In this document: positions 17,056-25,698 of the stretch, piece after piece
Layout: every line of letters begins with the position of its first letter
Position numbering within the stretch: the first letter of the stretch is position 1
Assembly (NCBI GenBank): GCA_018266215.1
Contig: JAFEAV010000008.1
Span: 61,510-125,509, forward strand
Origin: Cyanobacteria bacterium SZAS LIN-3
Lineage (GTDB): Bacteria > Cyanobacteriota > Vampirovibrionia > Obscuribacterales > Obscuribacteraceae
Length of the DNA: 64,000 bases
Reading direction: 5' to 3'
Position numbers and translations under genes: made by a program
Notes under the pieces: model-generated
What the model was told of the DNA's origin: nothing
Seen by the model: the letters and a program-made list of their open reading frames with translations, nothing else
Databases searched by the model: none

Positions 17056-18339
17056 CTATCGGCGGACGAAATAGATCAATTTTTTCTTGCGGTCGATGGT
17101 GTATTCATAGCCTTCCCAGAATGGCTGGCCGAGCAGTGGGGCTTCTATGCCTTCTGCGTCTTTGACGTCGGTATTGACGCTTATCCAGACATCTTTGCGA
17201 TCGATGGGGCCGAGGCGCAGGCGGTTTATCTGAAAGGCCCTGGCCGTGCCGGCACCATTTACCCCGTAGTGGGTAGTGATGGTGGCATCGGGCGGGACTT
17301 TTATCCCGGCTTTTTCAGCTTGTTTTACCGACATGAAGGAGCAGGCATTGGCTGTGTTGCCGGTGTCGAAAATCATGGGAAACTGTTTGCCGTTAATTTC
17401 CGCCTGGACGATTATGCGATTGCCTGCTTCTCGAAATTCAAAAGGCACGCTTACCGCCGCTCCGCTCACACCCTGGTTGGAGGCCAGGGCCTTCTGGCGA
17501 AAATTTATCTGACCTGAGCTTTCGTCGATGCTGCAGTCGTAGCATTTGAAAAATGTCTGACCCAGAAGCGGCTCGGAATGATCATGTTCCATCACCATGA
17601 TGGGCAGGTCGCGTCTTTCGATGGGACCAACTTTGACTGTCGCTTTCATCATCCAGAAAGGCACCTTATCGGCGCTGGCCGAGCCGCCCGTCTCGCCGTC
17701 TGGCTTGCCGGTGGGCAGGGCTATGCCTAATGGTTCAAGATGATTTTTGCCTACCACCACATCCGGTGCGCCGGTGTCAAATTTCATGCGCATTGGTCTG
17801 CCGTTGATGAAACCGTCGAGGTTGACGCCGTTCCAGGATTTTTTAAAGGGTATGCGACACTCTGCCGGTACCGAGCGATCCAGGACGATCTGGTCCTCGG
17901 CCGACGGCAGATCGACTATCGCTTTGGCCAGCGCCTGTTCTGTCGAGGGGATGCCTTCGGCTGCGGGCTTCTTTGCCATGGCGGCGGCAAAGTCGGGATC
18001 AAGTTTGAGCAGAATGTTTCTTGAGTAGATGCCTATTTGCGATGTCGGGGCCAGGCTGTAAACCAGGCGATAATACATGCGCGCTTTGTTGGAATTGCCG
18101 GTTTGTTGATTGGCCAGAGCGGCGTAGTAGGCGGCATAGGGATCGCGGTTGTTGGTCGCCAGATAATCTTCCAGGAGCTGTGCTGCCCCGCGGTAGTCCC
18201 TGGTGTTGTAGAGTGCTATGGCCTGACCGCGCTTATCGGGCGGCGCAGACAGTGCCGGGCAGGCCATACTAACCGGCAGCAGAAAGGCCAGGGCAGGCAA
18301 TAGAAATTTGACCGCCGGCATGACCGGTTTTTTTTGCAT
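17056..18339 (-). CDS. Secreted two-lobed retropepsin-like aspartic protease with N-terminal TPR-like region (copy 2)
   Basis: This 427-residue paralogue of the neighbouring protease has the same order: signal peptide (about 1-31), TPR-like segment with the shared NNRDPYAAYYAA stretch, linker, lobe one (KFDTGAP, Asp188) and lobe two (IFDTGNT, Asp325), each followed by an LLGQ-type motif. The linker differs, lacking the Ser/Ala run. The catalytic DTG motifs are intact in both lobes of both copies, so neither seems to be a dead duplicate. The start lies 9 nt after the mutase stop, which makes co-transcription with the mutase very likely, although a functional link between a cytoplasmic mutase and exported proteases is not obvious. 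Confidence 0.82.
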   Translation of the reverse strand: MQKKPVMPAVKFLLPALAFLLPVSMACPALSAPPDKRGQAIALYNTRDYRGAAQLLEDYLATNNRDPYAAYYAALANQQTGNSNKARMYYRLVYSLAPTSQIGIYSRNILLKLDPDFAAAMAKKPAAEGIPSTEQALAKAIVDLPSAEDQIVLDRSVPAECRIPFKKSWNGVNLDGFINGRPMRMKFDTGAPDVVVGKNHLEPLGIALPTGKPDGETGGSASADKVPFWMMKATVKVGPIERRDLPIMVMEHDHSEPLLGQTFFKCYDCSIDESSGQINFRQKALASNQGVSGAAVSVPFEFREAGNRIIVQAEINGKQFPMIFDTGNTANACSFMSVKQAEKAGIKVPPDATITTHYGVNGAGTARAFQINRLRLGPIDRKDVWISVNTDVKDAEGIEAPLLGQPFWEGYEYTIDRKKKLIYFVRR

Positions 18340-18348
18340 AGGCTGTAA

Positions 18349-19983
18349 TTAAAGGACAGCGGTTTCTCTGTAGGCGCCCCAGACTTCTCTCATGGCATCG
18401 CAGATTTCGCCCAGCGTAGCGTAGGCTTCAACGGCTTCCATCAATAGTGGGAAGGTGTTGCTGCCGTCACGCATGGCCGTTTTCAGCTCATCGATGCATT
18501 TTGCCACTTTGGCATTGTCGCGCCGACTGCGCAGGTCTTCCAGACGTTTGACCTGACGCTCCTGATATTCGCCGCCGATTTTGAGGATTTCAATTTTCGG
18601 TCCCGGTGCTTCTTCTTTCAGCCCGGTGAGGCCGACAAAGACTCTTTCTCCGGCCTGCATTTTTTGCTCAAACTTGTAGGCGGAGTCGGCAATCTCTTTC
18701 ATGAAGAAGCCTTTTTCGATACCGGCTATGACACCACCAACTTCTTCTATCTTTTTGAAGTATTCATTGGCGCCACGCTCGAGCTCGTCGGTGAGCCATT
18801 CTACATAGTACGATCCGGCCAGGGGATCGGCTACGTTTGTGACCCCGGTTTCGTAGGCGATGATTTGCTGAGTGCGCAGGGCGATGTGGGCTGCTTTTTC
18901 TGTCGGCAGACCCAGCACTTCGTCCATGCTGTTTGTGTGCAGGGATTGGGTGCCGCCCAGTACGCCGGCAAGGGCTTCGATGGCGGTGCGGATGATGTTG
19001 TTTTCGGGCTGTGGTGCCGTCAGGCTGCAGCCGGCAGTTTGCGTGTGGAAGCGCAATTTGAGTGAGCGCTCGTCCTTGGCGCCGTAGTGATCGCGCATGC
19101 GCTTGGCCCAGATGCGGCGGGCGGCGCGGTATTTGGCGATTTCTTCGAAGAAGTCGATGTGGGCGTTGAAGAAAAAGGAGAGGCGCGGGACGAAGTCGTC
19201 AATCTTCAAACCGGCTTCGACACCGGCATCAACATAGGCGAAACCGTCGGCCAGGGTGAAGGCCAGTTCCTGCACGGCGGTGGCTCCGGCCTCACGGATG
19301 TGATAACCGGAAACGGAGATTGTGTTCCAGCGCGGCACATTGTTGGTGCAGAAAACCATCATGTCCTGAATCAGCTTGAGAGCCGGTCTCGGAGGCACAA
19401 GGTAAGTTTTCTGGGCGATGTATTCTTTGAAGATGTCGTTTTGCAGTGTGCCGTTCAGGTTCTTCCAGTCGAAGCCGCGCTTTTTGGCGTTGGCCAGGAA
19501 CATGGCCAGGATAATCACAGCCGGACCATTGATGGTCATCGACGTGGAGACTTTATCGAGGGGCAGATCTTTATATAGGACTTCAATATCTTCGAGGGAG
19601 TCGATGGCCACGCCGCAAACGCCGACTTCGCCGTCGGCCTTGGGGTTGTCCGAGTCGTAGCCCATCAGGGTTGGCAGGTCAAAGGCTGTCGAGAGGCCGG
19701 TTTGACCCTGGGCGAGCAGATATTTGAAACGGGCGTTGGTTTCTTCCGGTCCGCCGAAACCGGCAAATTGGCGCATTGTCCAGACTTTGCCGCGGTACAT
19801 GTTTTCGTGAATGCCGCGGGTGTACGGGAATTGACCGGGGTCATTGAGCTGCGACTGATAGTCGAGATCTTTAATATCTTCAGGTGTATAGACGGTCTTC
19901 AGGGGTATGCCCGAAAGAGTTTCATGGGTCTTTTCGACGCGCTTGGCTTTGGTTTCGTCTTTTTTGGCTAGTTCCTTGACCAT
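18349..19983 (-). CDS. Coenzyme B12-dependent acyl-CoA mutase, large subunit (isobutyryl-CoA-mutase-like active-site residues)
   Basis: The 544-residue protein aligns with the substrate-binding TIM-barrel subunit of the methylmalonyl-CoA mutase family (TMRQFAGFG, STSMTING, SVSGYHIREAGA with the conserved His228, LHTNSMDE). It stops before any B12-binding domain, so a separate small subunit must supply it; none is in the window. At the positions that distinguish substrates in this family, methylmalonyl-CoA mutases have Tyr and Arg, whereas isobutyryl-CoA mutases have Phe and Gln. Here they read Phe73 (RQFAG) and Gln191 (YIAQKTY). Activity on a non-carboxylated branched acyl-CoA is therefore more likely than on methylmalonyl-CoA, an inference from those two residues. 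An AGGGGA ribosome binding site precedes the ATG. Confidence 0.88.
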   Translation of the reverse strand: MVKELAKKDETKAKRVEKTHETLSGIPLKTVYTPEDIKDLDYQSQLNDPGQFPYTRGIHENMYRGKVWTMRQFAGFGGPEETNARFKYLLAQGQTGLSTAFDLPTLMGYDSDNPKADGEVGVCGVAIDSLEDIEVLYKDLPLDKVSTSMTINGPAVIILAMFLANAKKRGFDWKNLNGTLQNDIFKEYIAQKTYLVPPRPALKLIQDMMVFCTNNVPRWNTISVSGYHIREAGATAVQELAFTLADGFAYVDAGVEAGLKIDDFVPRLSFFFNAHIDFFEEIAKYRAARRIWAKRMRDHYGAKDERSLKLRFHTQTAGCSLTAPQPENNIIRTAIEALAGVLGGTQSLHTNSMDEVLGLPTEKAAHIALRTQQIIAYETGVTNVADPLAGSYYVEWLTDELERGANEYFKKIEEVGGVIAGIEKGFFMKEIADSAYKFEQKMQAGERVFVGLTGLKEEAPGPKIEILKIGGEYQERQVKRLEDLRSRRDNAKVAKCIDELKTAMRDGSNTFPLLMEAVEAYATLGEICDAMREVWGAYRETAVL

Positions 19984-20159
19984 TTGAAGTTCCCCTGAGT
20001 TTATTGAAAGGCTCTGAAAAGTTTGCCGTATGAAGAATTAGTTTCGCTTGGGGCCAAAATTATTTTCCACGGATATGATTTTGACTGGTATTGCGGCATT
20101 AGGCCGAATAACTACCGTAATTCTTTCACAAATTCTCTTTAATGAGAGGGCTCTTCTTT

Positions 20160-21905
20160 ATGACAGCGCATTCACCGACCACCACGAAGGACGTTATGAC
20201 CGGCCAAGAGATAGTAAAAGCGATCCTGGCGAGCAAGGGCCCGATTGAGGTGCGCGCACCTCACGGCGACCGGCTTGTCACCCGGGGCTGGGTGCAGGAA
20301 GCCGCCCTGCGCATGCTGCTCAATAATCTCGATCCCGACGTGGCCGAGCGCCCGATGGATCTTGTGGTTTACGGTGGTTCGGGCAAGGCCGCTCGCAACT
20401 GGGATTGTTTTAAGGCGATAGTCAAGGCGCTGACCGAGCTGGCCAATGATGAGACCCTGCTGGTGCAATCCGGTAAGCCGGTCGGCATTTTCAAGAGCCA
20501 CGAAAACGCCCCCCGCGTGCTCATAGCTAACAGCAATCTGGTGGGCCACTGGGCCACCTGGGAGCATTTTCGCGAGCTCGATAAAAAGGGTTTGATGATG
20601 TTTGGTCAGATGACCGCCGGCTCGTGGATCTATATCGGTACCCAGGGCATCCTCCAGGGCACCTATGAAACTTTTGCCGCTCTGGCTCGCAAACATTTCG
20701 GCGGCAGCCTCAAGGGCCGTGTCGTGCTCACCGCCGGACTGGGCGGTATGGGCGGCGCTCAGCCCCTGGCCATCACTATGAACGGTGGTGTGGCTCTCTG
20801 TGTGGAAGTGGATGAGACCCGCATCCAGAGACGTCTTGAGACCCGCTATCTTGATGTGCGAGCCGAAAGTCTGGAGCATGCTCTGACCCTGGCGAAGGAA
20901 GCAAAGGCAGAAGGCAAGGCCATTTCTATTGGTGTGCACGGCAATGCCGCCGATATTTTGCCGCGTATGCTGGCCCTGGGTTTCCAGCCCGATGCGCTCA
21001 CCGACCAGACATCAGCCCATGATCCCCTTAACGGTTATGTGCCCCTGACTGAAGACGGCAAGCCCATGGAGCTTTCCGCCGCCGTCAAACTGCGCGCCGA
21101 AAACCCTGACCAGTATCTGAAGCTGGCTAATGCCGCTATTGTTCGCCATGTGGAAACTATGTTGGCGTTTCAGAAGGCCGGTGTTATCACCTTTGACTAT
21201 GGCAATAACATTCGCCAGGTGGCCTTTGATCATGGCGTTAAAAACGCCTTTGATTTCCCCGGTTTTGTCCCGGCCTATATCCGTCCGCTCTTTTGCGAAG
21301 GCAAGGGACCTTTCCGCTGGGCGGCACTCTCCGGCGATCCCGCCGACATTGCCGTAATCGACCAGGCTATTCTTGAAAACTTCGGTGATAATGAAGAGCT
21401 CTGCCGCTGGATCAAACTGGCGGGAGAGCGCGTCAAATTCCAGGGCCTGCCGGCGCGTATATGCTGGCTGGGCTATGGCGACCGGGCCAAGATGGGCAAA
21501 ATCATGAATGACCTTGTTGCCAAGGGCGACGTCAAAGCTCCAATCGTCATCGGTAGAGATCATCTCGATTCCGGCTCGGTGGCTTCCCCCAACCGCGAGA
21601 CCGAGTCCATGAAGGACGGCTCCGATGCCGTAGCCGACTGGGTTTATCTCAATGCCATGATCAACGCCGTCGGCGGTGCCAGCTGGGTATCGCTGCACCA
21701 CGGCGGAGGTGTGGGCATGGGCTATTCCCTGCACTCCGGTCAGGTGATTGTCGCCGACGGCACCCCCGAAGCCGAGATGCGTCTGCAGCGCGTGTTGACA
21801 ACCGATCCCGGCATGGGTGTCATCCGCCACGTTGATGCCGGTTATGACGAAGCAATCAGCTTTGCCAGGGAGAGCGACATCCGCATTCCGATGTGGGAAA
21901 TCTAA
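20160..21905 (+). CDS. hutU: Urocanate hydratase
   Basis: The product converts urocanate to imidazolone propionate, the second step of histidine degradation, using tightly bound NAD+. The ATG at 20160 (581 residues) is preferred because GAGAGG lies 10 nt upstream, while the ATG at 20142 has no ribosome binding site. The sequence shows the family hallmarks: [12 protein letters not shown], the NAD-binding Gly run [11 protein letters not shown], the conserved Cys in [10 protein letters not shown], and the C-terminal [11 protein letters not shown]. The length is near the family norm of about 550-560. No hutH, hutI or hutG lies nearby, so the pathway genes are scattered or incomplete. It is divergent from the mutase operon across about 175 nt. 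Confidence 0.95.
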   Translation: MTAHSPTTTKDVMTGQEIVKAILASKGPIEVRAPHGDRLVTRGWVQEAALRMLLNNLDPDVAERPMDLVVYGGSGKAARNWDCFKAIVKALTELANDETLLVQSGKPVGIFKSHENAPRVLIANSNLVGHWATWEHFRELDKKGLMMFGQMTAGSWIYIGTQGILQGTYETFAALARKHFGGSLKGRVVLTAGLGGMGGAQPLAITMNGGVALCVEVDETRIQRRLETRYLDVRAESLEHALTLAKEAKAEGKAISIGVHGNAADILPRMLALGFQPDALTDQTSAHDPLNGYVPLTEDGKPMELSAAVKLRAENPDQYLKLANAAIVRHVETMLAFQKAGVITFDYGNNIRQVAFDHGVKNAFDFPGFVPAYIRPLFCEGKGPFRWAALSGDPADIAVIDQAILENFGDNEELCRWIKLAGERVKFQGLPARICWLGYGDRAKMGKIMNDLVAKGDVKAPIVIGRDHLDSGSVASPNRETESMKDGSDAVADWVYLNAMINAVGGASWVSLHHGGGVGMGYSLHSGQVIVADGTPEAEMRLQRVLTTDPGMGVIRHVDAGYDEAISFARESDIRIPMWEI

Positions 21906-22044
21906 GCGGGCGGGAAATCTAAAATTATTTTCCCGAGACCTTACATACTTGTAAACAGCATCCAGGCTATGATTGAGCCGGAGCTGCTAAGTCCACACCC
22001 AATGGGCATCTCCGAGTATATGTTTGGATATACACTGGCAGGTC

Positions 22045-23301
22045 ATGGCTCGTCTCGTTCAAAAGTTTGGCGGCACATCGGTAGCTGACGTCAGCAAAAT
22101 TCGTAAGGCAGCGGAAATTATTGTCGCCGCCGCGGCCGAAGGTCACGAAGTGACGACTGTGGTTTCGGCCATGGGTCACACCACGGATCACCTGGTGGCG
22201 CTGGCTGAGCAGATTTTCCCCGAGCCCGGCATGCGTTCGGCTCGCGAGATGGACATGCTTCTGGCCACCGGCGAGCAGGTTTCCATCGCTCTTTTGACCA
22301 TGGCTATTCAATCCCTCGGTTATCAGGCCCGCTCGTTTACCGGGGCGCAGGCCGGCATCATCACCGAGAGTCAGCATGGTGTGGCCAAGATTCAGGAAAT
22401 TCAAAGCGATCGACTGGAGTCCAGTCTGGCCCGCGGTGAAATAGCCGTGGTTGCAGGCTTCCAGGGCGTGACCGAAAATCACGAGCTGACCACACTCGGC
22501 CGTGGTGGTTCGGATACGACTGCCGTTGCGCTTTCCGCTGCTCTCGGGGCGGACCGCTGTGATATTTATACCGATGTCCGTGGTGTCTATACCGCCGATC
22601 CCCGCATAATCAGCGACGCGCGGCGGCTGCCCTCGGTCAGTTACGAAGAGATGTTGGAACTCGCTGCCACAGGAGCGCAGGTAATGAACGCAAGATCCGT
22701 AGAGTTGGCGATGGATAATCAGGTGCAGGTGCGGGTGCGCTCTACTTTTGCCCCCGAGGACCAGGGTACGCTCATCACCCACCGGGTCAGTTCACCGGAA
22801 TACACCATTGCCGGTATCGCCTGCGATATGAATTCGGCTGTGATTACTCTCAAGTCTTTGAGTCCTCTAAATGACACCCGGCCCCTGGAGGGCATTTCCG
22901 CCCTGTTCACCAGACTGCAGGAGCTGGCCATTCAAACCGATATGGTGATGGTGCTCAAGCACGAAGATGAACCCTCCCAGGAGTTGGCTTTTACCATTGA
23001 AAAAGGCTCTCTGCCCCGGGTGCAGCAATTGATCGAATCCCTGGCCAGCAGCCTGGGCAATCCCCTGATGCAGGTGGAGACCGATATTGCCAAAGTGTCT
23101 GTGGTCGGTCGCAGGCTGACCACCCGTCCGGAAGTTGTGGCCGGGGTGTTTGAATCCTTAAATCTGGCGGCGATTCCTGTGCAAATGGTGGCCACGGGTG
23201 ATATGAGAATAAGTGTACTGATGCCGGCCAAGCATGGCCGTGAAGCGGTCAAACTGATCCATGAGCGCTTCAATCTGGCTGAAGGGACATTCACGACCTA
23301 G
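22045..23301 (+). CDS. lysC: Aspartate kinase
   Basis: The enzyme phosphorylates aspartate, the first step toward lysine, threonine, methionine and diaminopimelate. The start at 22045 gives the family N-terminus (ARLVQKFGGTSV); an in-frame TTG at 22024 would add seven unneeded residues. The catalytic domain includes VVSAMG, LGRGGSDTTAVAL and the nucleotide-binding DIYTDVRGVYTADPRI. The C-terminal part from about residue 265 carries two ACT domains (AVITLKS, AKVSVVGRRL), the usual site of feedback inhibition. The length of 418 is typical of monofunctional aspartokinases. A small coiled-coil gene follows after 16 nt and is probably co-transcribed. Confidence 0.95.
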   Translation: MARLVQKFGGTSVADVSKIRKAAEIIVAAAAEGHEVTTVVSAMGHTTDHLVALAEQIFPEPGMRSAREMDMLLATGEQVSIALLTMAIQSLGYQARSFTGAQAGIITESQHGVAKIQEIQSDRLESSLARGEIAVVAGFQGVTENHELTTLGRGGSDTTAVALSAALGADRCDIYTDVRGVYTADPRIISDARRLPSVSYEEMLELAATGAQVMNARSVELAMDNQVQVRVRSTFAPEDQGTLITHRVSSPEYTIAGIACDMNSAVITLKSLSPLNDTRPLEGISALFTRLQELAIQTDMVMVLKHEDEPSQELAFTIEKGSLPRVQQLIESLASSLGNPLMQVETDIAKVSVVGRRLTTRPEVVAGVFESLNLAAIPVQMVATGDMRISVLMPAKHGREAVKLIHERFNLAEGTFTT

Positions 23302-23317
23302 AGTCCGAGGGGAAAAT

Positions 23318-23662
23318 ATGTCAAACGGTGGCTTGGATAACTTTTTAAACAAGGTCAAGGGCGTGACCAAGCAGGCGGCCGAGCAGACGGGACGCGCGGC
23401 CAAGGCGGCCAAACTGAAGATGTCGGCCATGTCGCTGACCCAGGAAAAGACCGTACACCTGCAAACCATCGGTCAGCGCTGCTATACCCTGTTTACCGAA
23501 AATCAGCACATAGACGGTGCTCTGCTGCAAAACAAGGTAGCCGAGGAACTCAAGCAAATCGGCCGCATTGAAGACAGAATCCGTGAGCTGGAGACCGAAA
23601 TCAACGAATTGCAGGCCAATTCCCAGCATGTTGATGTCACCGACGTCACCGAGCCCGATTAG
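23318..23662 (+). CDS. Small coiled-coil protein of unknown function
   Basis: The family is not recognised. The 114-residue product starts at 23318, where GAGGGGAA stands 5 nt upstream. It is rich in Ala/Lys/Glu: residues 1-40 form an amphipathic helix (NKVKGVTKQAAEQTG), and residues 70-100 are a likely coiled coil (LKQIGRIEDRIRELETEI). No membrane segment or signal is present. It follows lysC by 16 nt, but nothing suggests a role in amino acid synthesis; a cytoplasmic structural or stress-type protein is possible. Confidence 0.65.
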   Translation: MSNGGLDNFLNKVKGVTKQAAEQTGRAAKAAKLKMSAMSLTQEKTVHLQTIGQRCYTLFTENQHIDGALLQNKVAEELKQIGRIEDRIRELETEINELQANSQHVDVTDVTEPD

Positions 23663-23767
23663 CTTATCCAGCCGTTTTTATAGGCAAATTCAGCCGCTTT
23701 TTGTTTGAATGGCTTATAAATGCCGCCTGCCGGGGTAGGTAGGAATAGGGGCTTAGGTGGAGACTGA

Positions 23768-25576
23768 ATGGTCGGAAAAAAGACATCCGAAATTGAACGG
23801 CCTGGTGACAATCGGCCTCTGACAAACTGGCGGGAATATAGCGACGATTTGCGCGAGCAACTCGGGCGGCTGACTGAGGCCGCCGGTAAGAGCAATAACT
23901 GCGACCAGGCGCTCTTCAGCGAGATGTCGCAGCGCCTGAGCGAGCTTCTGCGCGCCGGCCGCACAAAAGAAATCGCCGGCATGATTAAAGAGAACATCGT
24001 CGGTGTTTTAATCATCGGCTCCGGTCCGGTACTGCAATACAGCAACAGTCGGGCGCGCGAGATACTGGGTCCCGACGCTTTGATCAAGACCGAGTTGACC
24101 AGTGAAAGCCAGGTTTTCTATATGGCTGATCAGGTCACTCTCAGCGGCAGTCATTTGCCCTGGCTGCGAGCCTTGCAGGGTCACAATGTGGACGAGGACC
24201 TCCTCTTTATGCAGCCCGATATCGGCTCGGGCGATAAGTGGCTGAAGGTTTGCGCCATGCCCCAGAAGTCGCGGGAGGACGATTCTATTGTCGCCACCAT
24301 TGTGCTGGTGATTGATGTGACCGAATCTGTCCAGAATGAGCATCGCCTGCGGCAGATAAAGCAGGCTTTGCTGGAGGCTGAAGCGGCGGCAAAACTTGAG
24401 ACTGAAAACAAAAGCGAGGCACAGCCGCAGGATTCTGCACCTCTAGCCCTGATAGCCGATGATCTGCTGCTCAGTCGCATCTTGCTTGCCTGTCAGTTGC
24501 GACAGGAGGGCTATGCCGTCCATCTCAGTTGCAATGGCAAGGAAGCGGTGGAAGCGGCCAGCCGGCAAAAGTATGATTTGATCCTGATGGACACCGATAT
24601 GCCGCTCATGGACGGGTACGCGGCCATGAGAGCTATTCGTGCGGCGGAAAAACAGGATGATGGAGAAACCCTTCATGTGCCGATTGTTGCTCTGACCCCT
24701 CAGGTGCGACGTTCTGAGGGTGAGAAGTGCCTGGCGGCGGGGGCCGATGAATACATGGCCAAAACTTCGCACCGTGAGATTTTGCGGCATGTTATTGCTG
24801 TGTTGACCGGCAAACCCAGAGATGGCGGCAGCGATTCGAGCGTCAAGGAACCGCAGTCGGTACCCGACATGCAGCTCCTTGAGCAGATATACGAAGGTGA
24901 GGATCTGAAGTCGCTCCTGGATCTTTTTGTCATTTCCACTCGACTCTTGCTCGATAACATTCAAGAGTCACTGGCCCGGCGCGACATGCGTGCCGTGCAT
25001 CACTACGCTTTTTATCTCAAGGGTCCGGCCGCACTTTTGTCGGCCGGTAAGATGGCCAGGCTGTGCGGTGAAATTGCCGAGAGTGCCATCAGGGGCAAGT
25101 GGTTTGATGCCGACGATCATTTTGCCGAGCTTACATCCGCCTTCCGGGCTTTCGGCAAAGCCGTGCCATCGGGCACCACCGGTGATGACAAAAAGAGTGC
25201 AGGGCAGGATCTGGTCATCACCCAGACTCTGACAATAGATATGCTGGAGCAAAAGGTCGGCCGTCGCCAGGCCGAAAACAGAGCCAGGTCATTTGTGCAG
25301 GAAGCCGGCACCACAATGGATGCCATTGCCGCCGCCATCAAAAAATATGACTTTGAAGCGCTCTATCCCCAGGCCAAAAATCTTTCCGCCGCCTGCGCCA
25401 CTTTTTTCATTGCCAAAGAATTGCGCACCCTGAGCAAGCAACTGGAAATTGCCTGCGATGAGATGCACGTGGACTGGATTGAAGTGGCCGTATTATTTGA
25501 CCGTATGTCACGCTCTTATAAGGACATCGAGGTGCAGGTTTCCAGCTATCTGGAAAAAAGCACCTCTTCCGTCTGA
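23768..25576 (+). CDS. PAS-receiver signalling protein with two HPt-like domains lacking the phosphoacceptor His
   Basis: The 602-residue protein has a helical N-terminus, a PAS domain (about 70-190), a short coiled coil, a receiver domain (about 226-346) and two HPt-like helical domains (about 370-465 and 490-595). The receiver looks functional: acidic pair Asp231/Asp232, phosphoacceptor Asp275 (LILMDTDMP), Thr310 and Lys332. In HPt domains the phospho-His sits in A-H-x-L-K-G; here the first reads AFYLKG (Phe415) and the second AKNLSA (Lys537), so neither can carry phosphate at that site. No kinase or output domain is present. A scaffold or docking role is inferred. A GGAG ribosome binding site precedes the ATG. 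Confidence 0.8.
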   Translation: MVGKKTSEIERPGDNRPLTNWREYSDDLREQLGRLTEAAGKSNNCDQALFSEMSQRLSELLRAGRTKEIAGMIKENIVGVLIIGSGPVLQYSNSRAREILGPDALIKTELTSESQVFYMADQVTLSGSHLPWLRALQGHNVDEDLLFMQPDIGSGDKWLKVCAMPQKSREDDSIVATIVLVIDVTESVQNEHRLRQIKQALLEAEAAAKLETENKSEAQPQDSAPLALIADDLLLSRILLACQLRQEGYAVHLSCNGKEAVEAASRQKYDLILMDTDMPLMDGYAAMRAIRAAEKQDDGETLHVPIVALTPQVRRSEGEKCLAAGADEYMAKTSHREILRHVIAVLTGKPRDGGSDSSVKEPQSVPDMQLLEQIYEGEDLKSLLDLFVISTRLLLDNIQESLARRDMRAVHHYAFYLKGPAALLSAGKMARLCGEIAESAIRGKWFDADDHFAELTSAFRAFGKAVPSGTTGDDKKSAGQDLVITQTLTIDMLEQKVGRRQAENRARSFVQEAGTTMDAIAAAIKKYDFEALYPQAKNLSAACATFFIAKELRTLSKQLEIACDEMHVDWIEVAVLFDRMSRSYKDIEVQVSSYLEKSTSSV

Positions 25577-25698
25577 CTTTCCGTGGGCTGCCGTTCGCGC
25601 GCCGTGGGCTTGTCAATAATGAGTGAGATCGGCTTGTCTGCCATCGGCGGGAATGGTACTGTTCCAGCCCGGAGACGTGTTTATTGGTGGAGCAACCT

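Noticed and set aside
20081..20111. TTGACT with a distant GAATAA before hutU as promoter
   Set aside because: The spacer is about 19 nt and the -10 is poor, so I did not annotate it.
21911..21935. CGGGAAA...TTTCCCG hairpin after hutU
   Set aside because: A 7-bp stem, 11-nt loop and no T-run; possible but not supported as a terminator.
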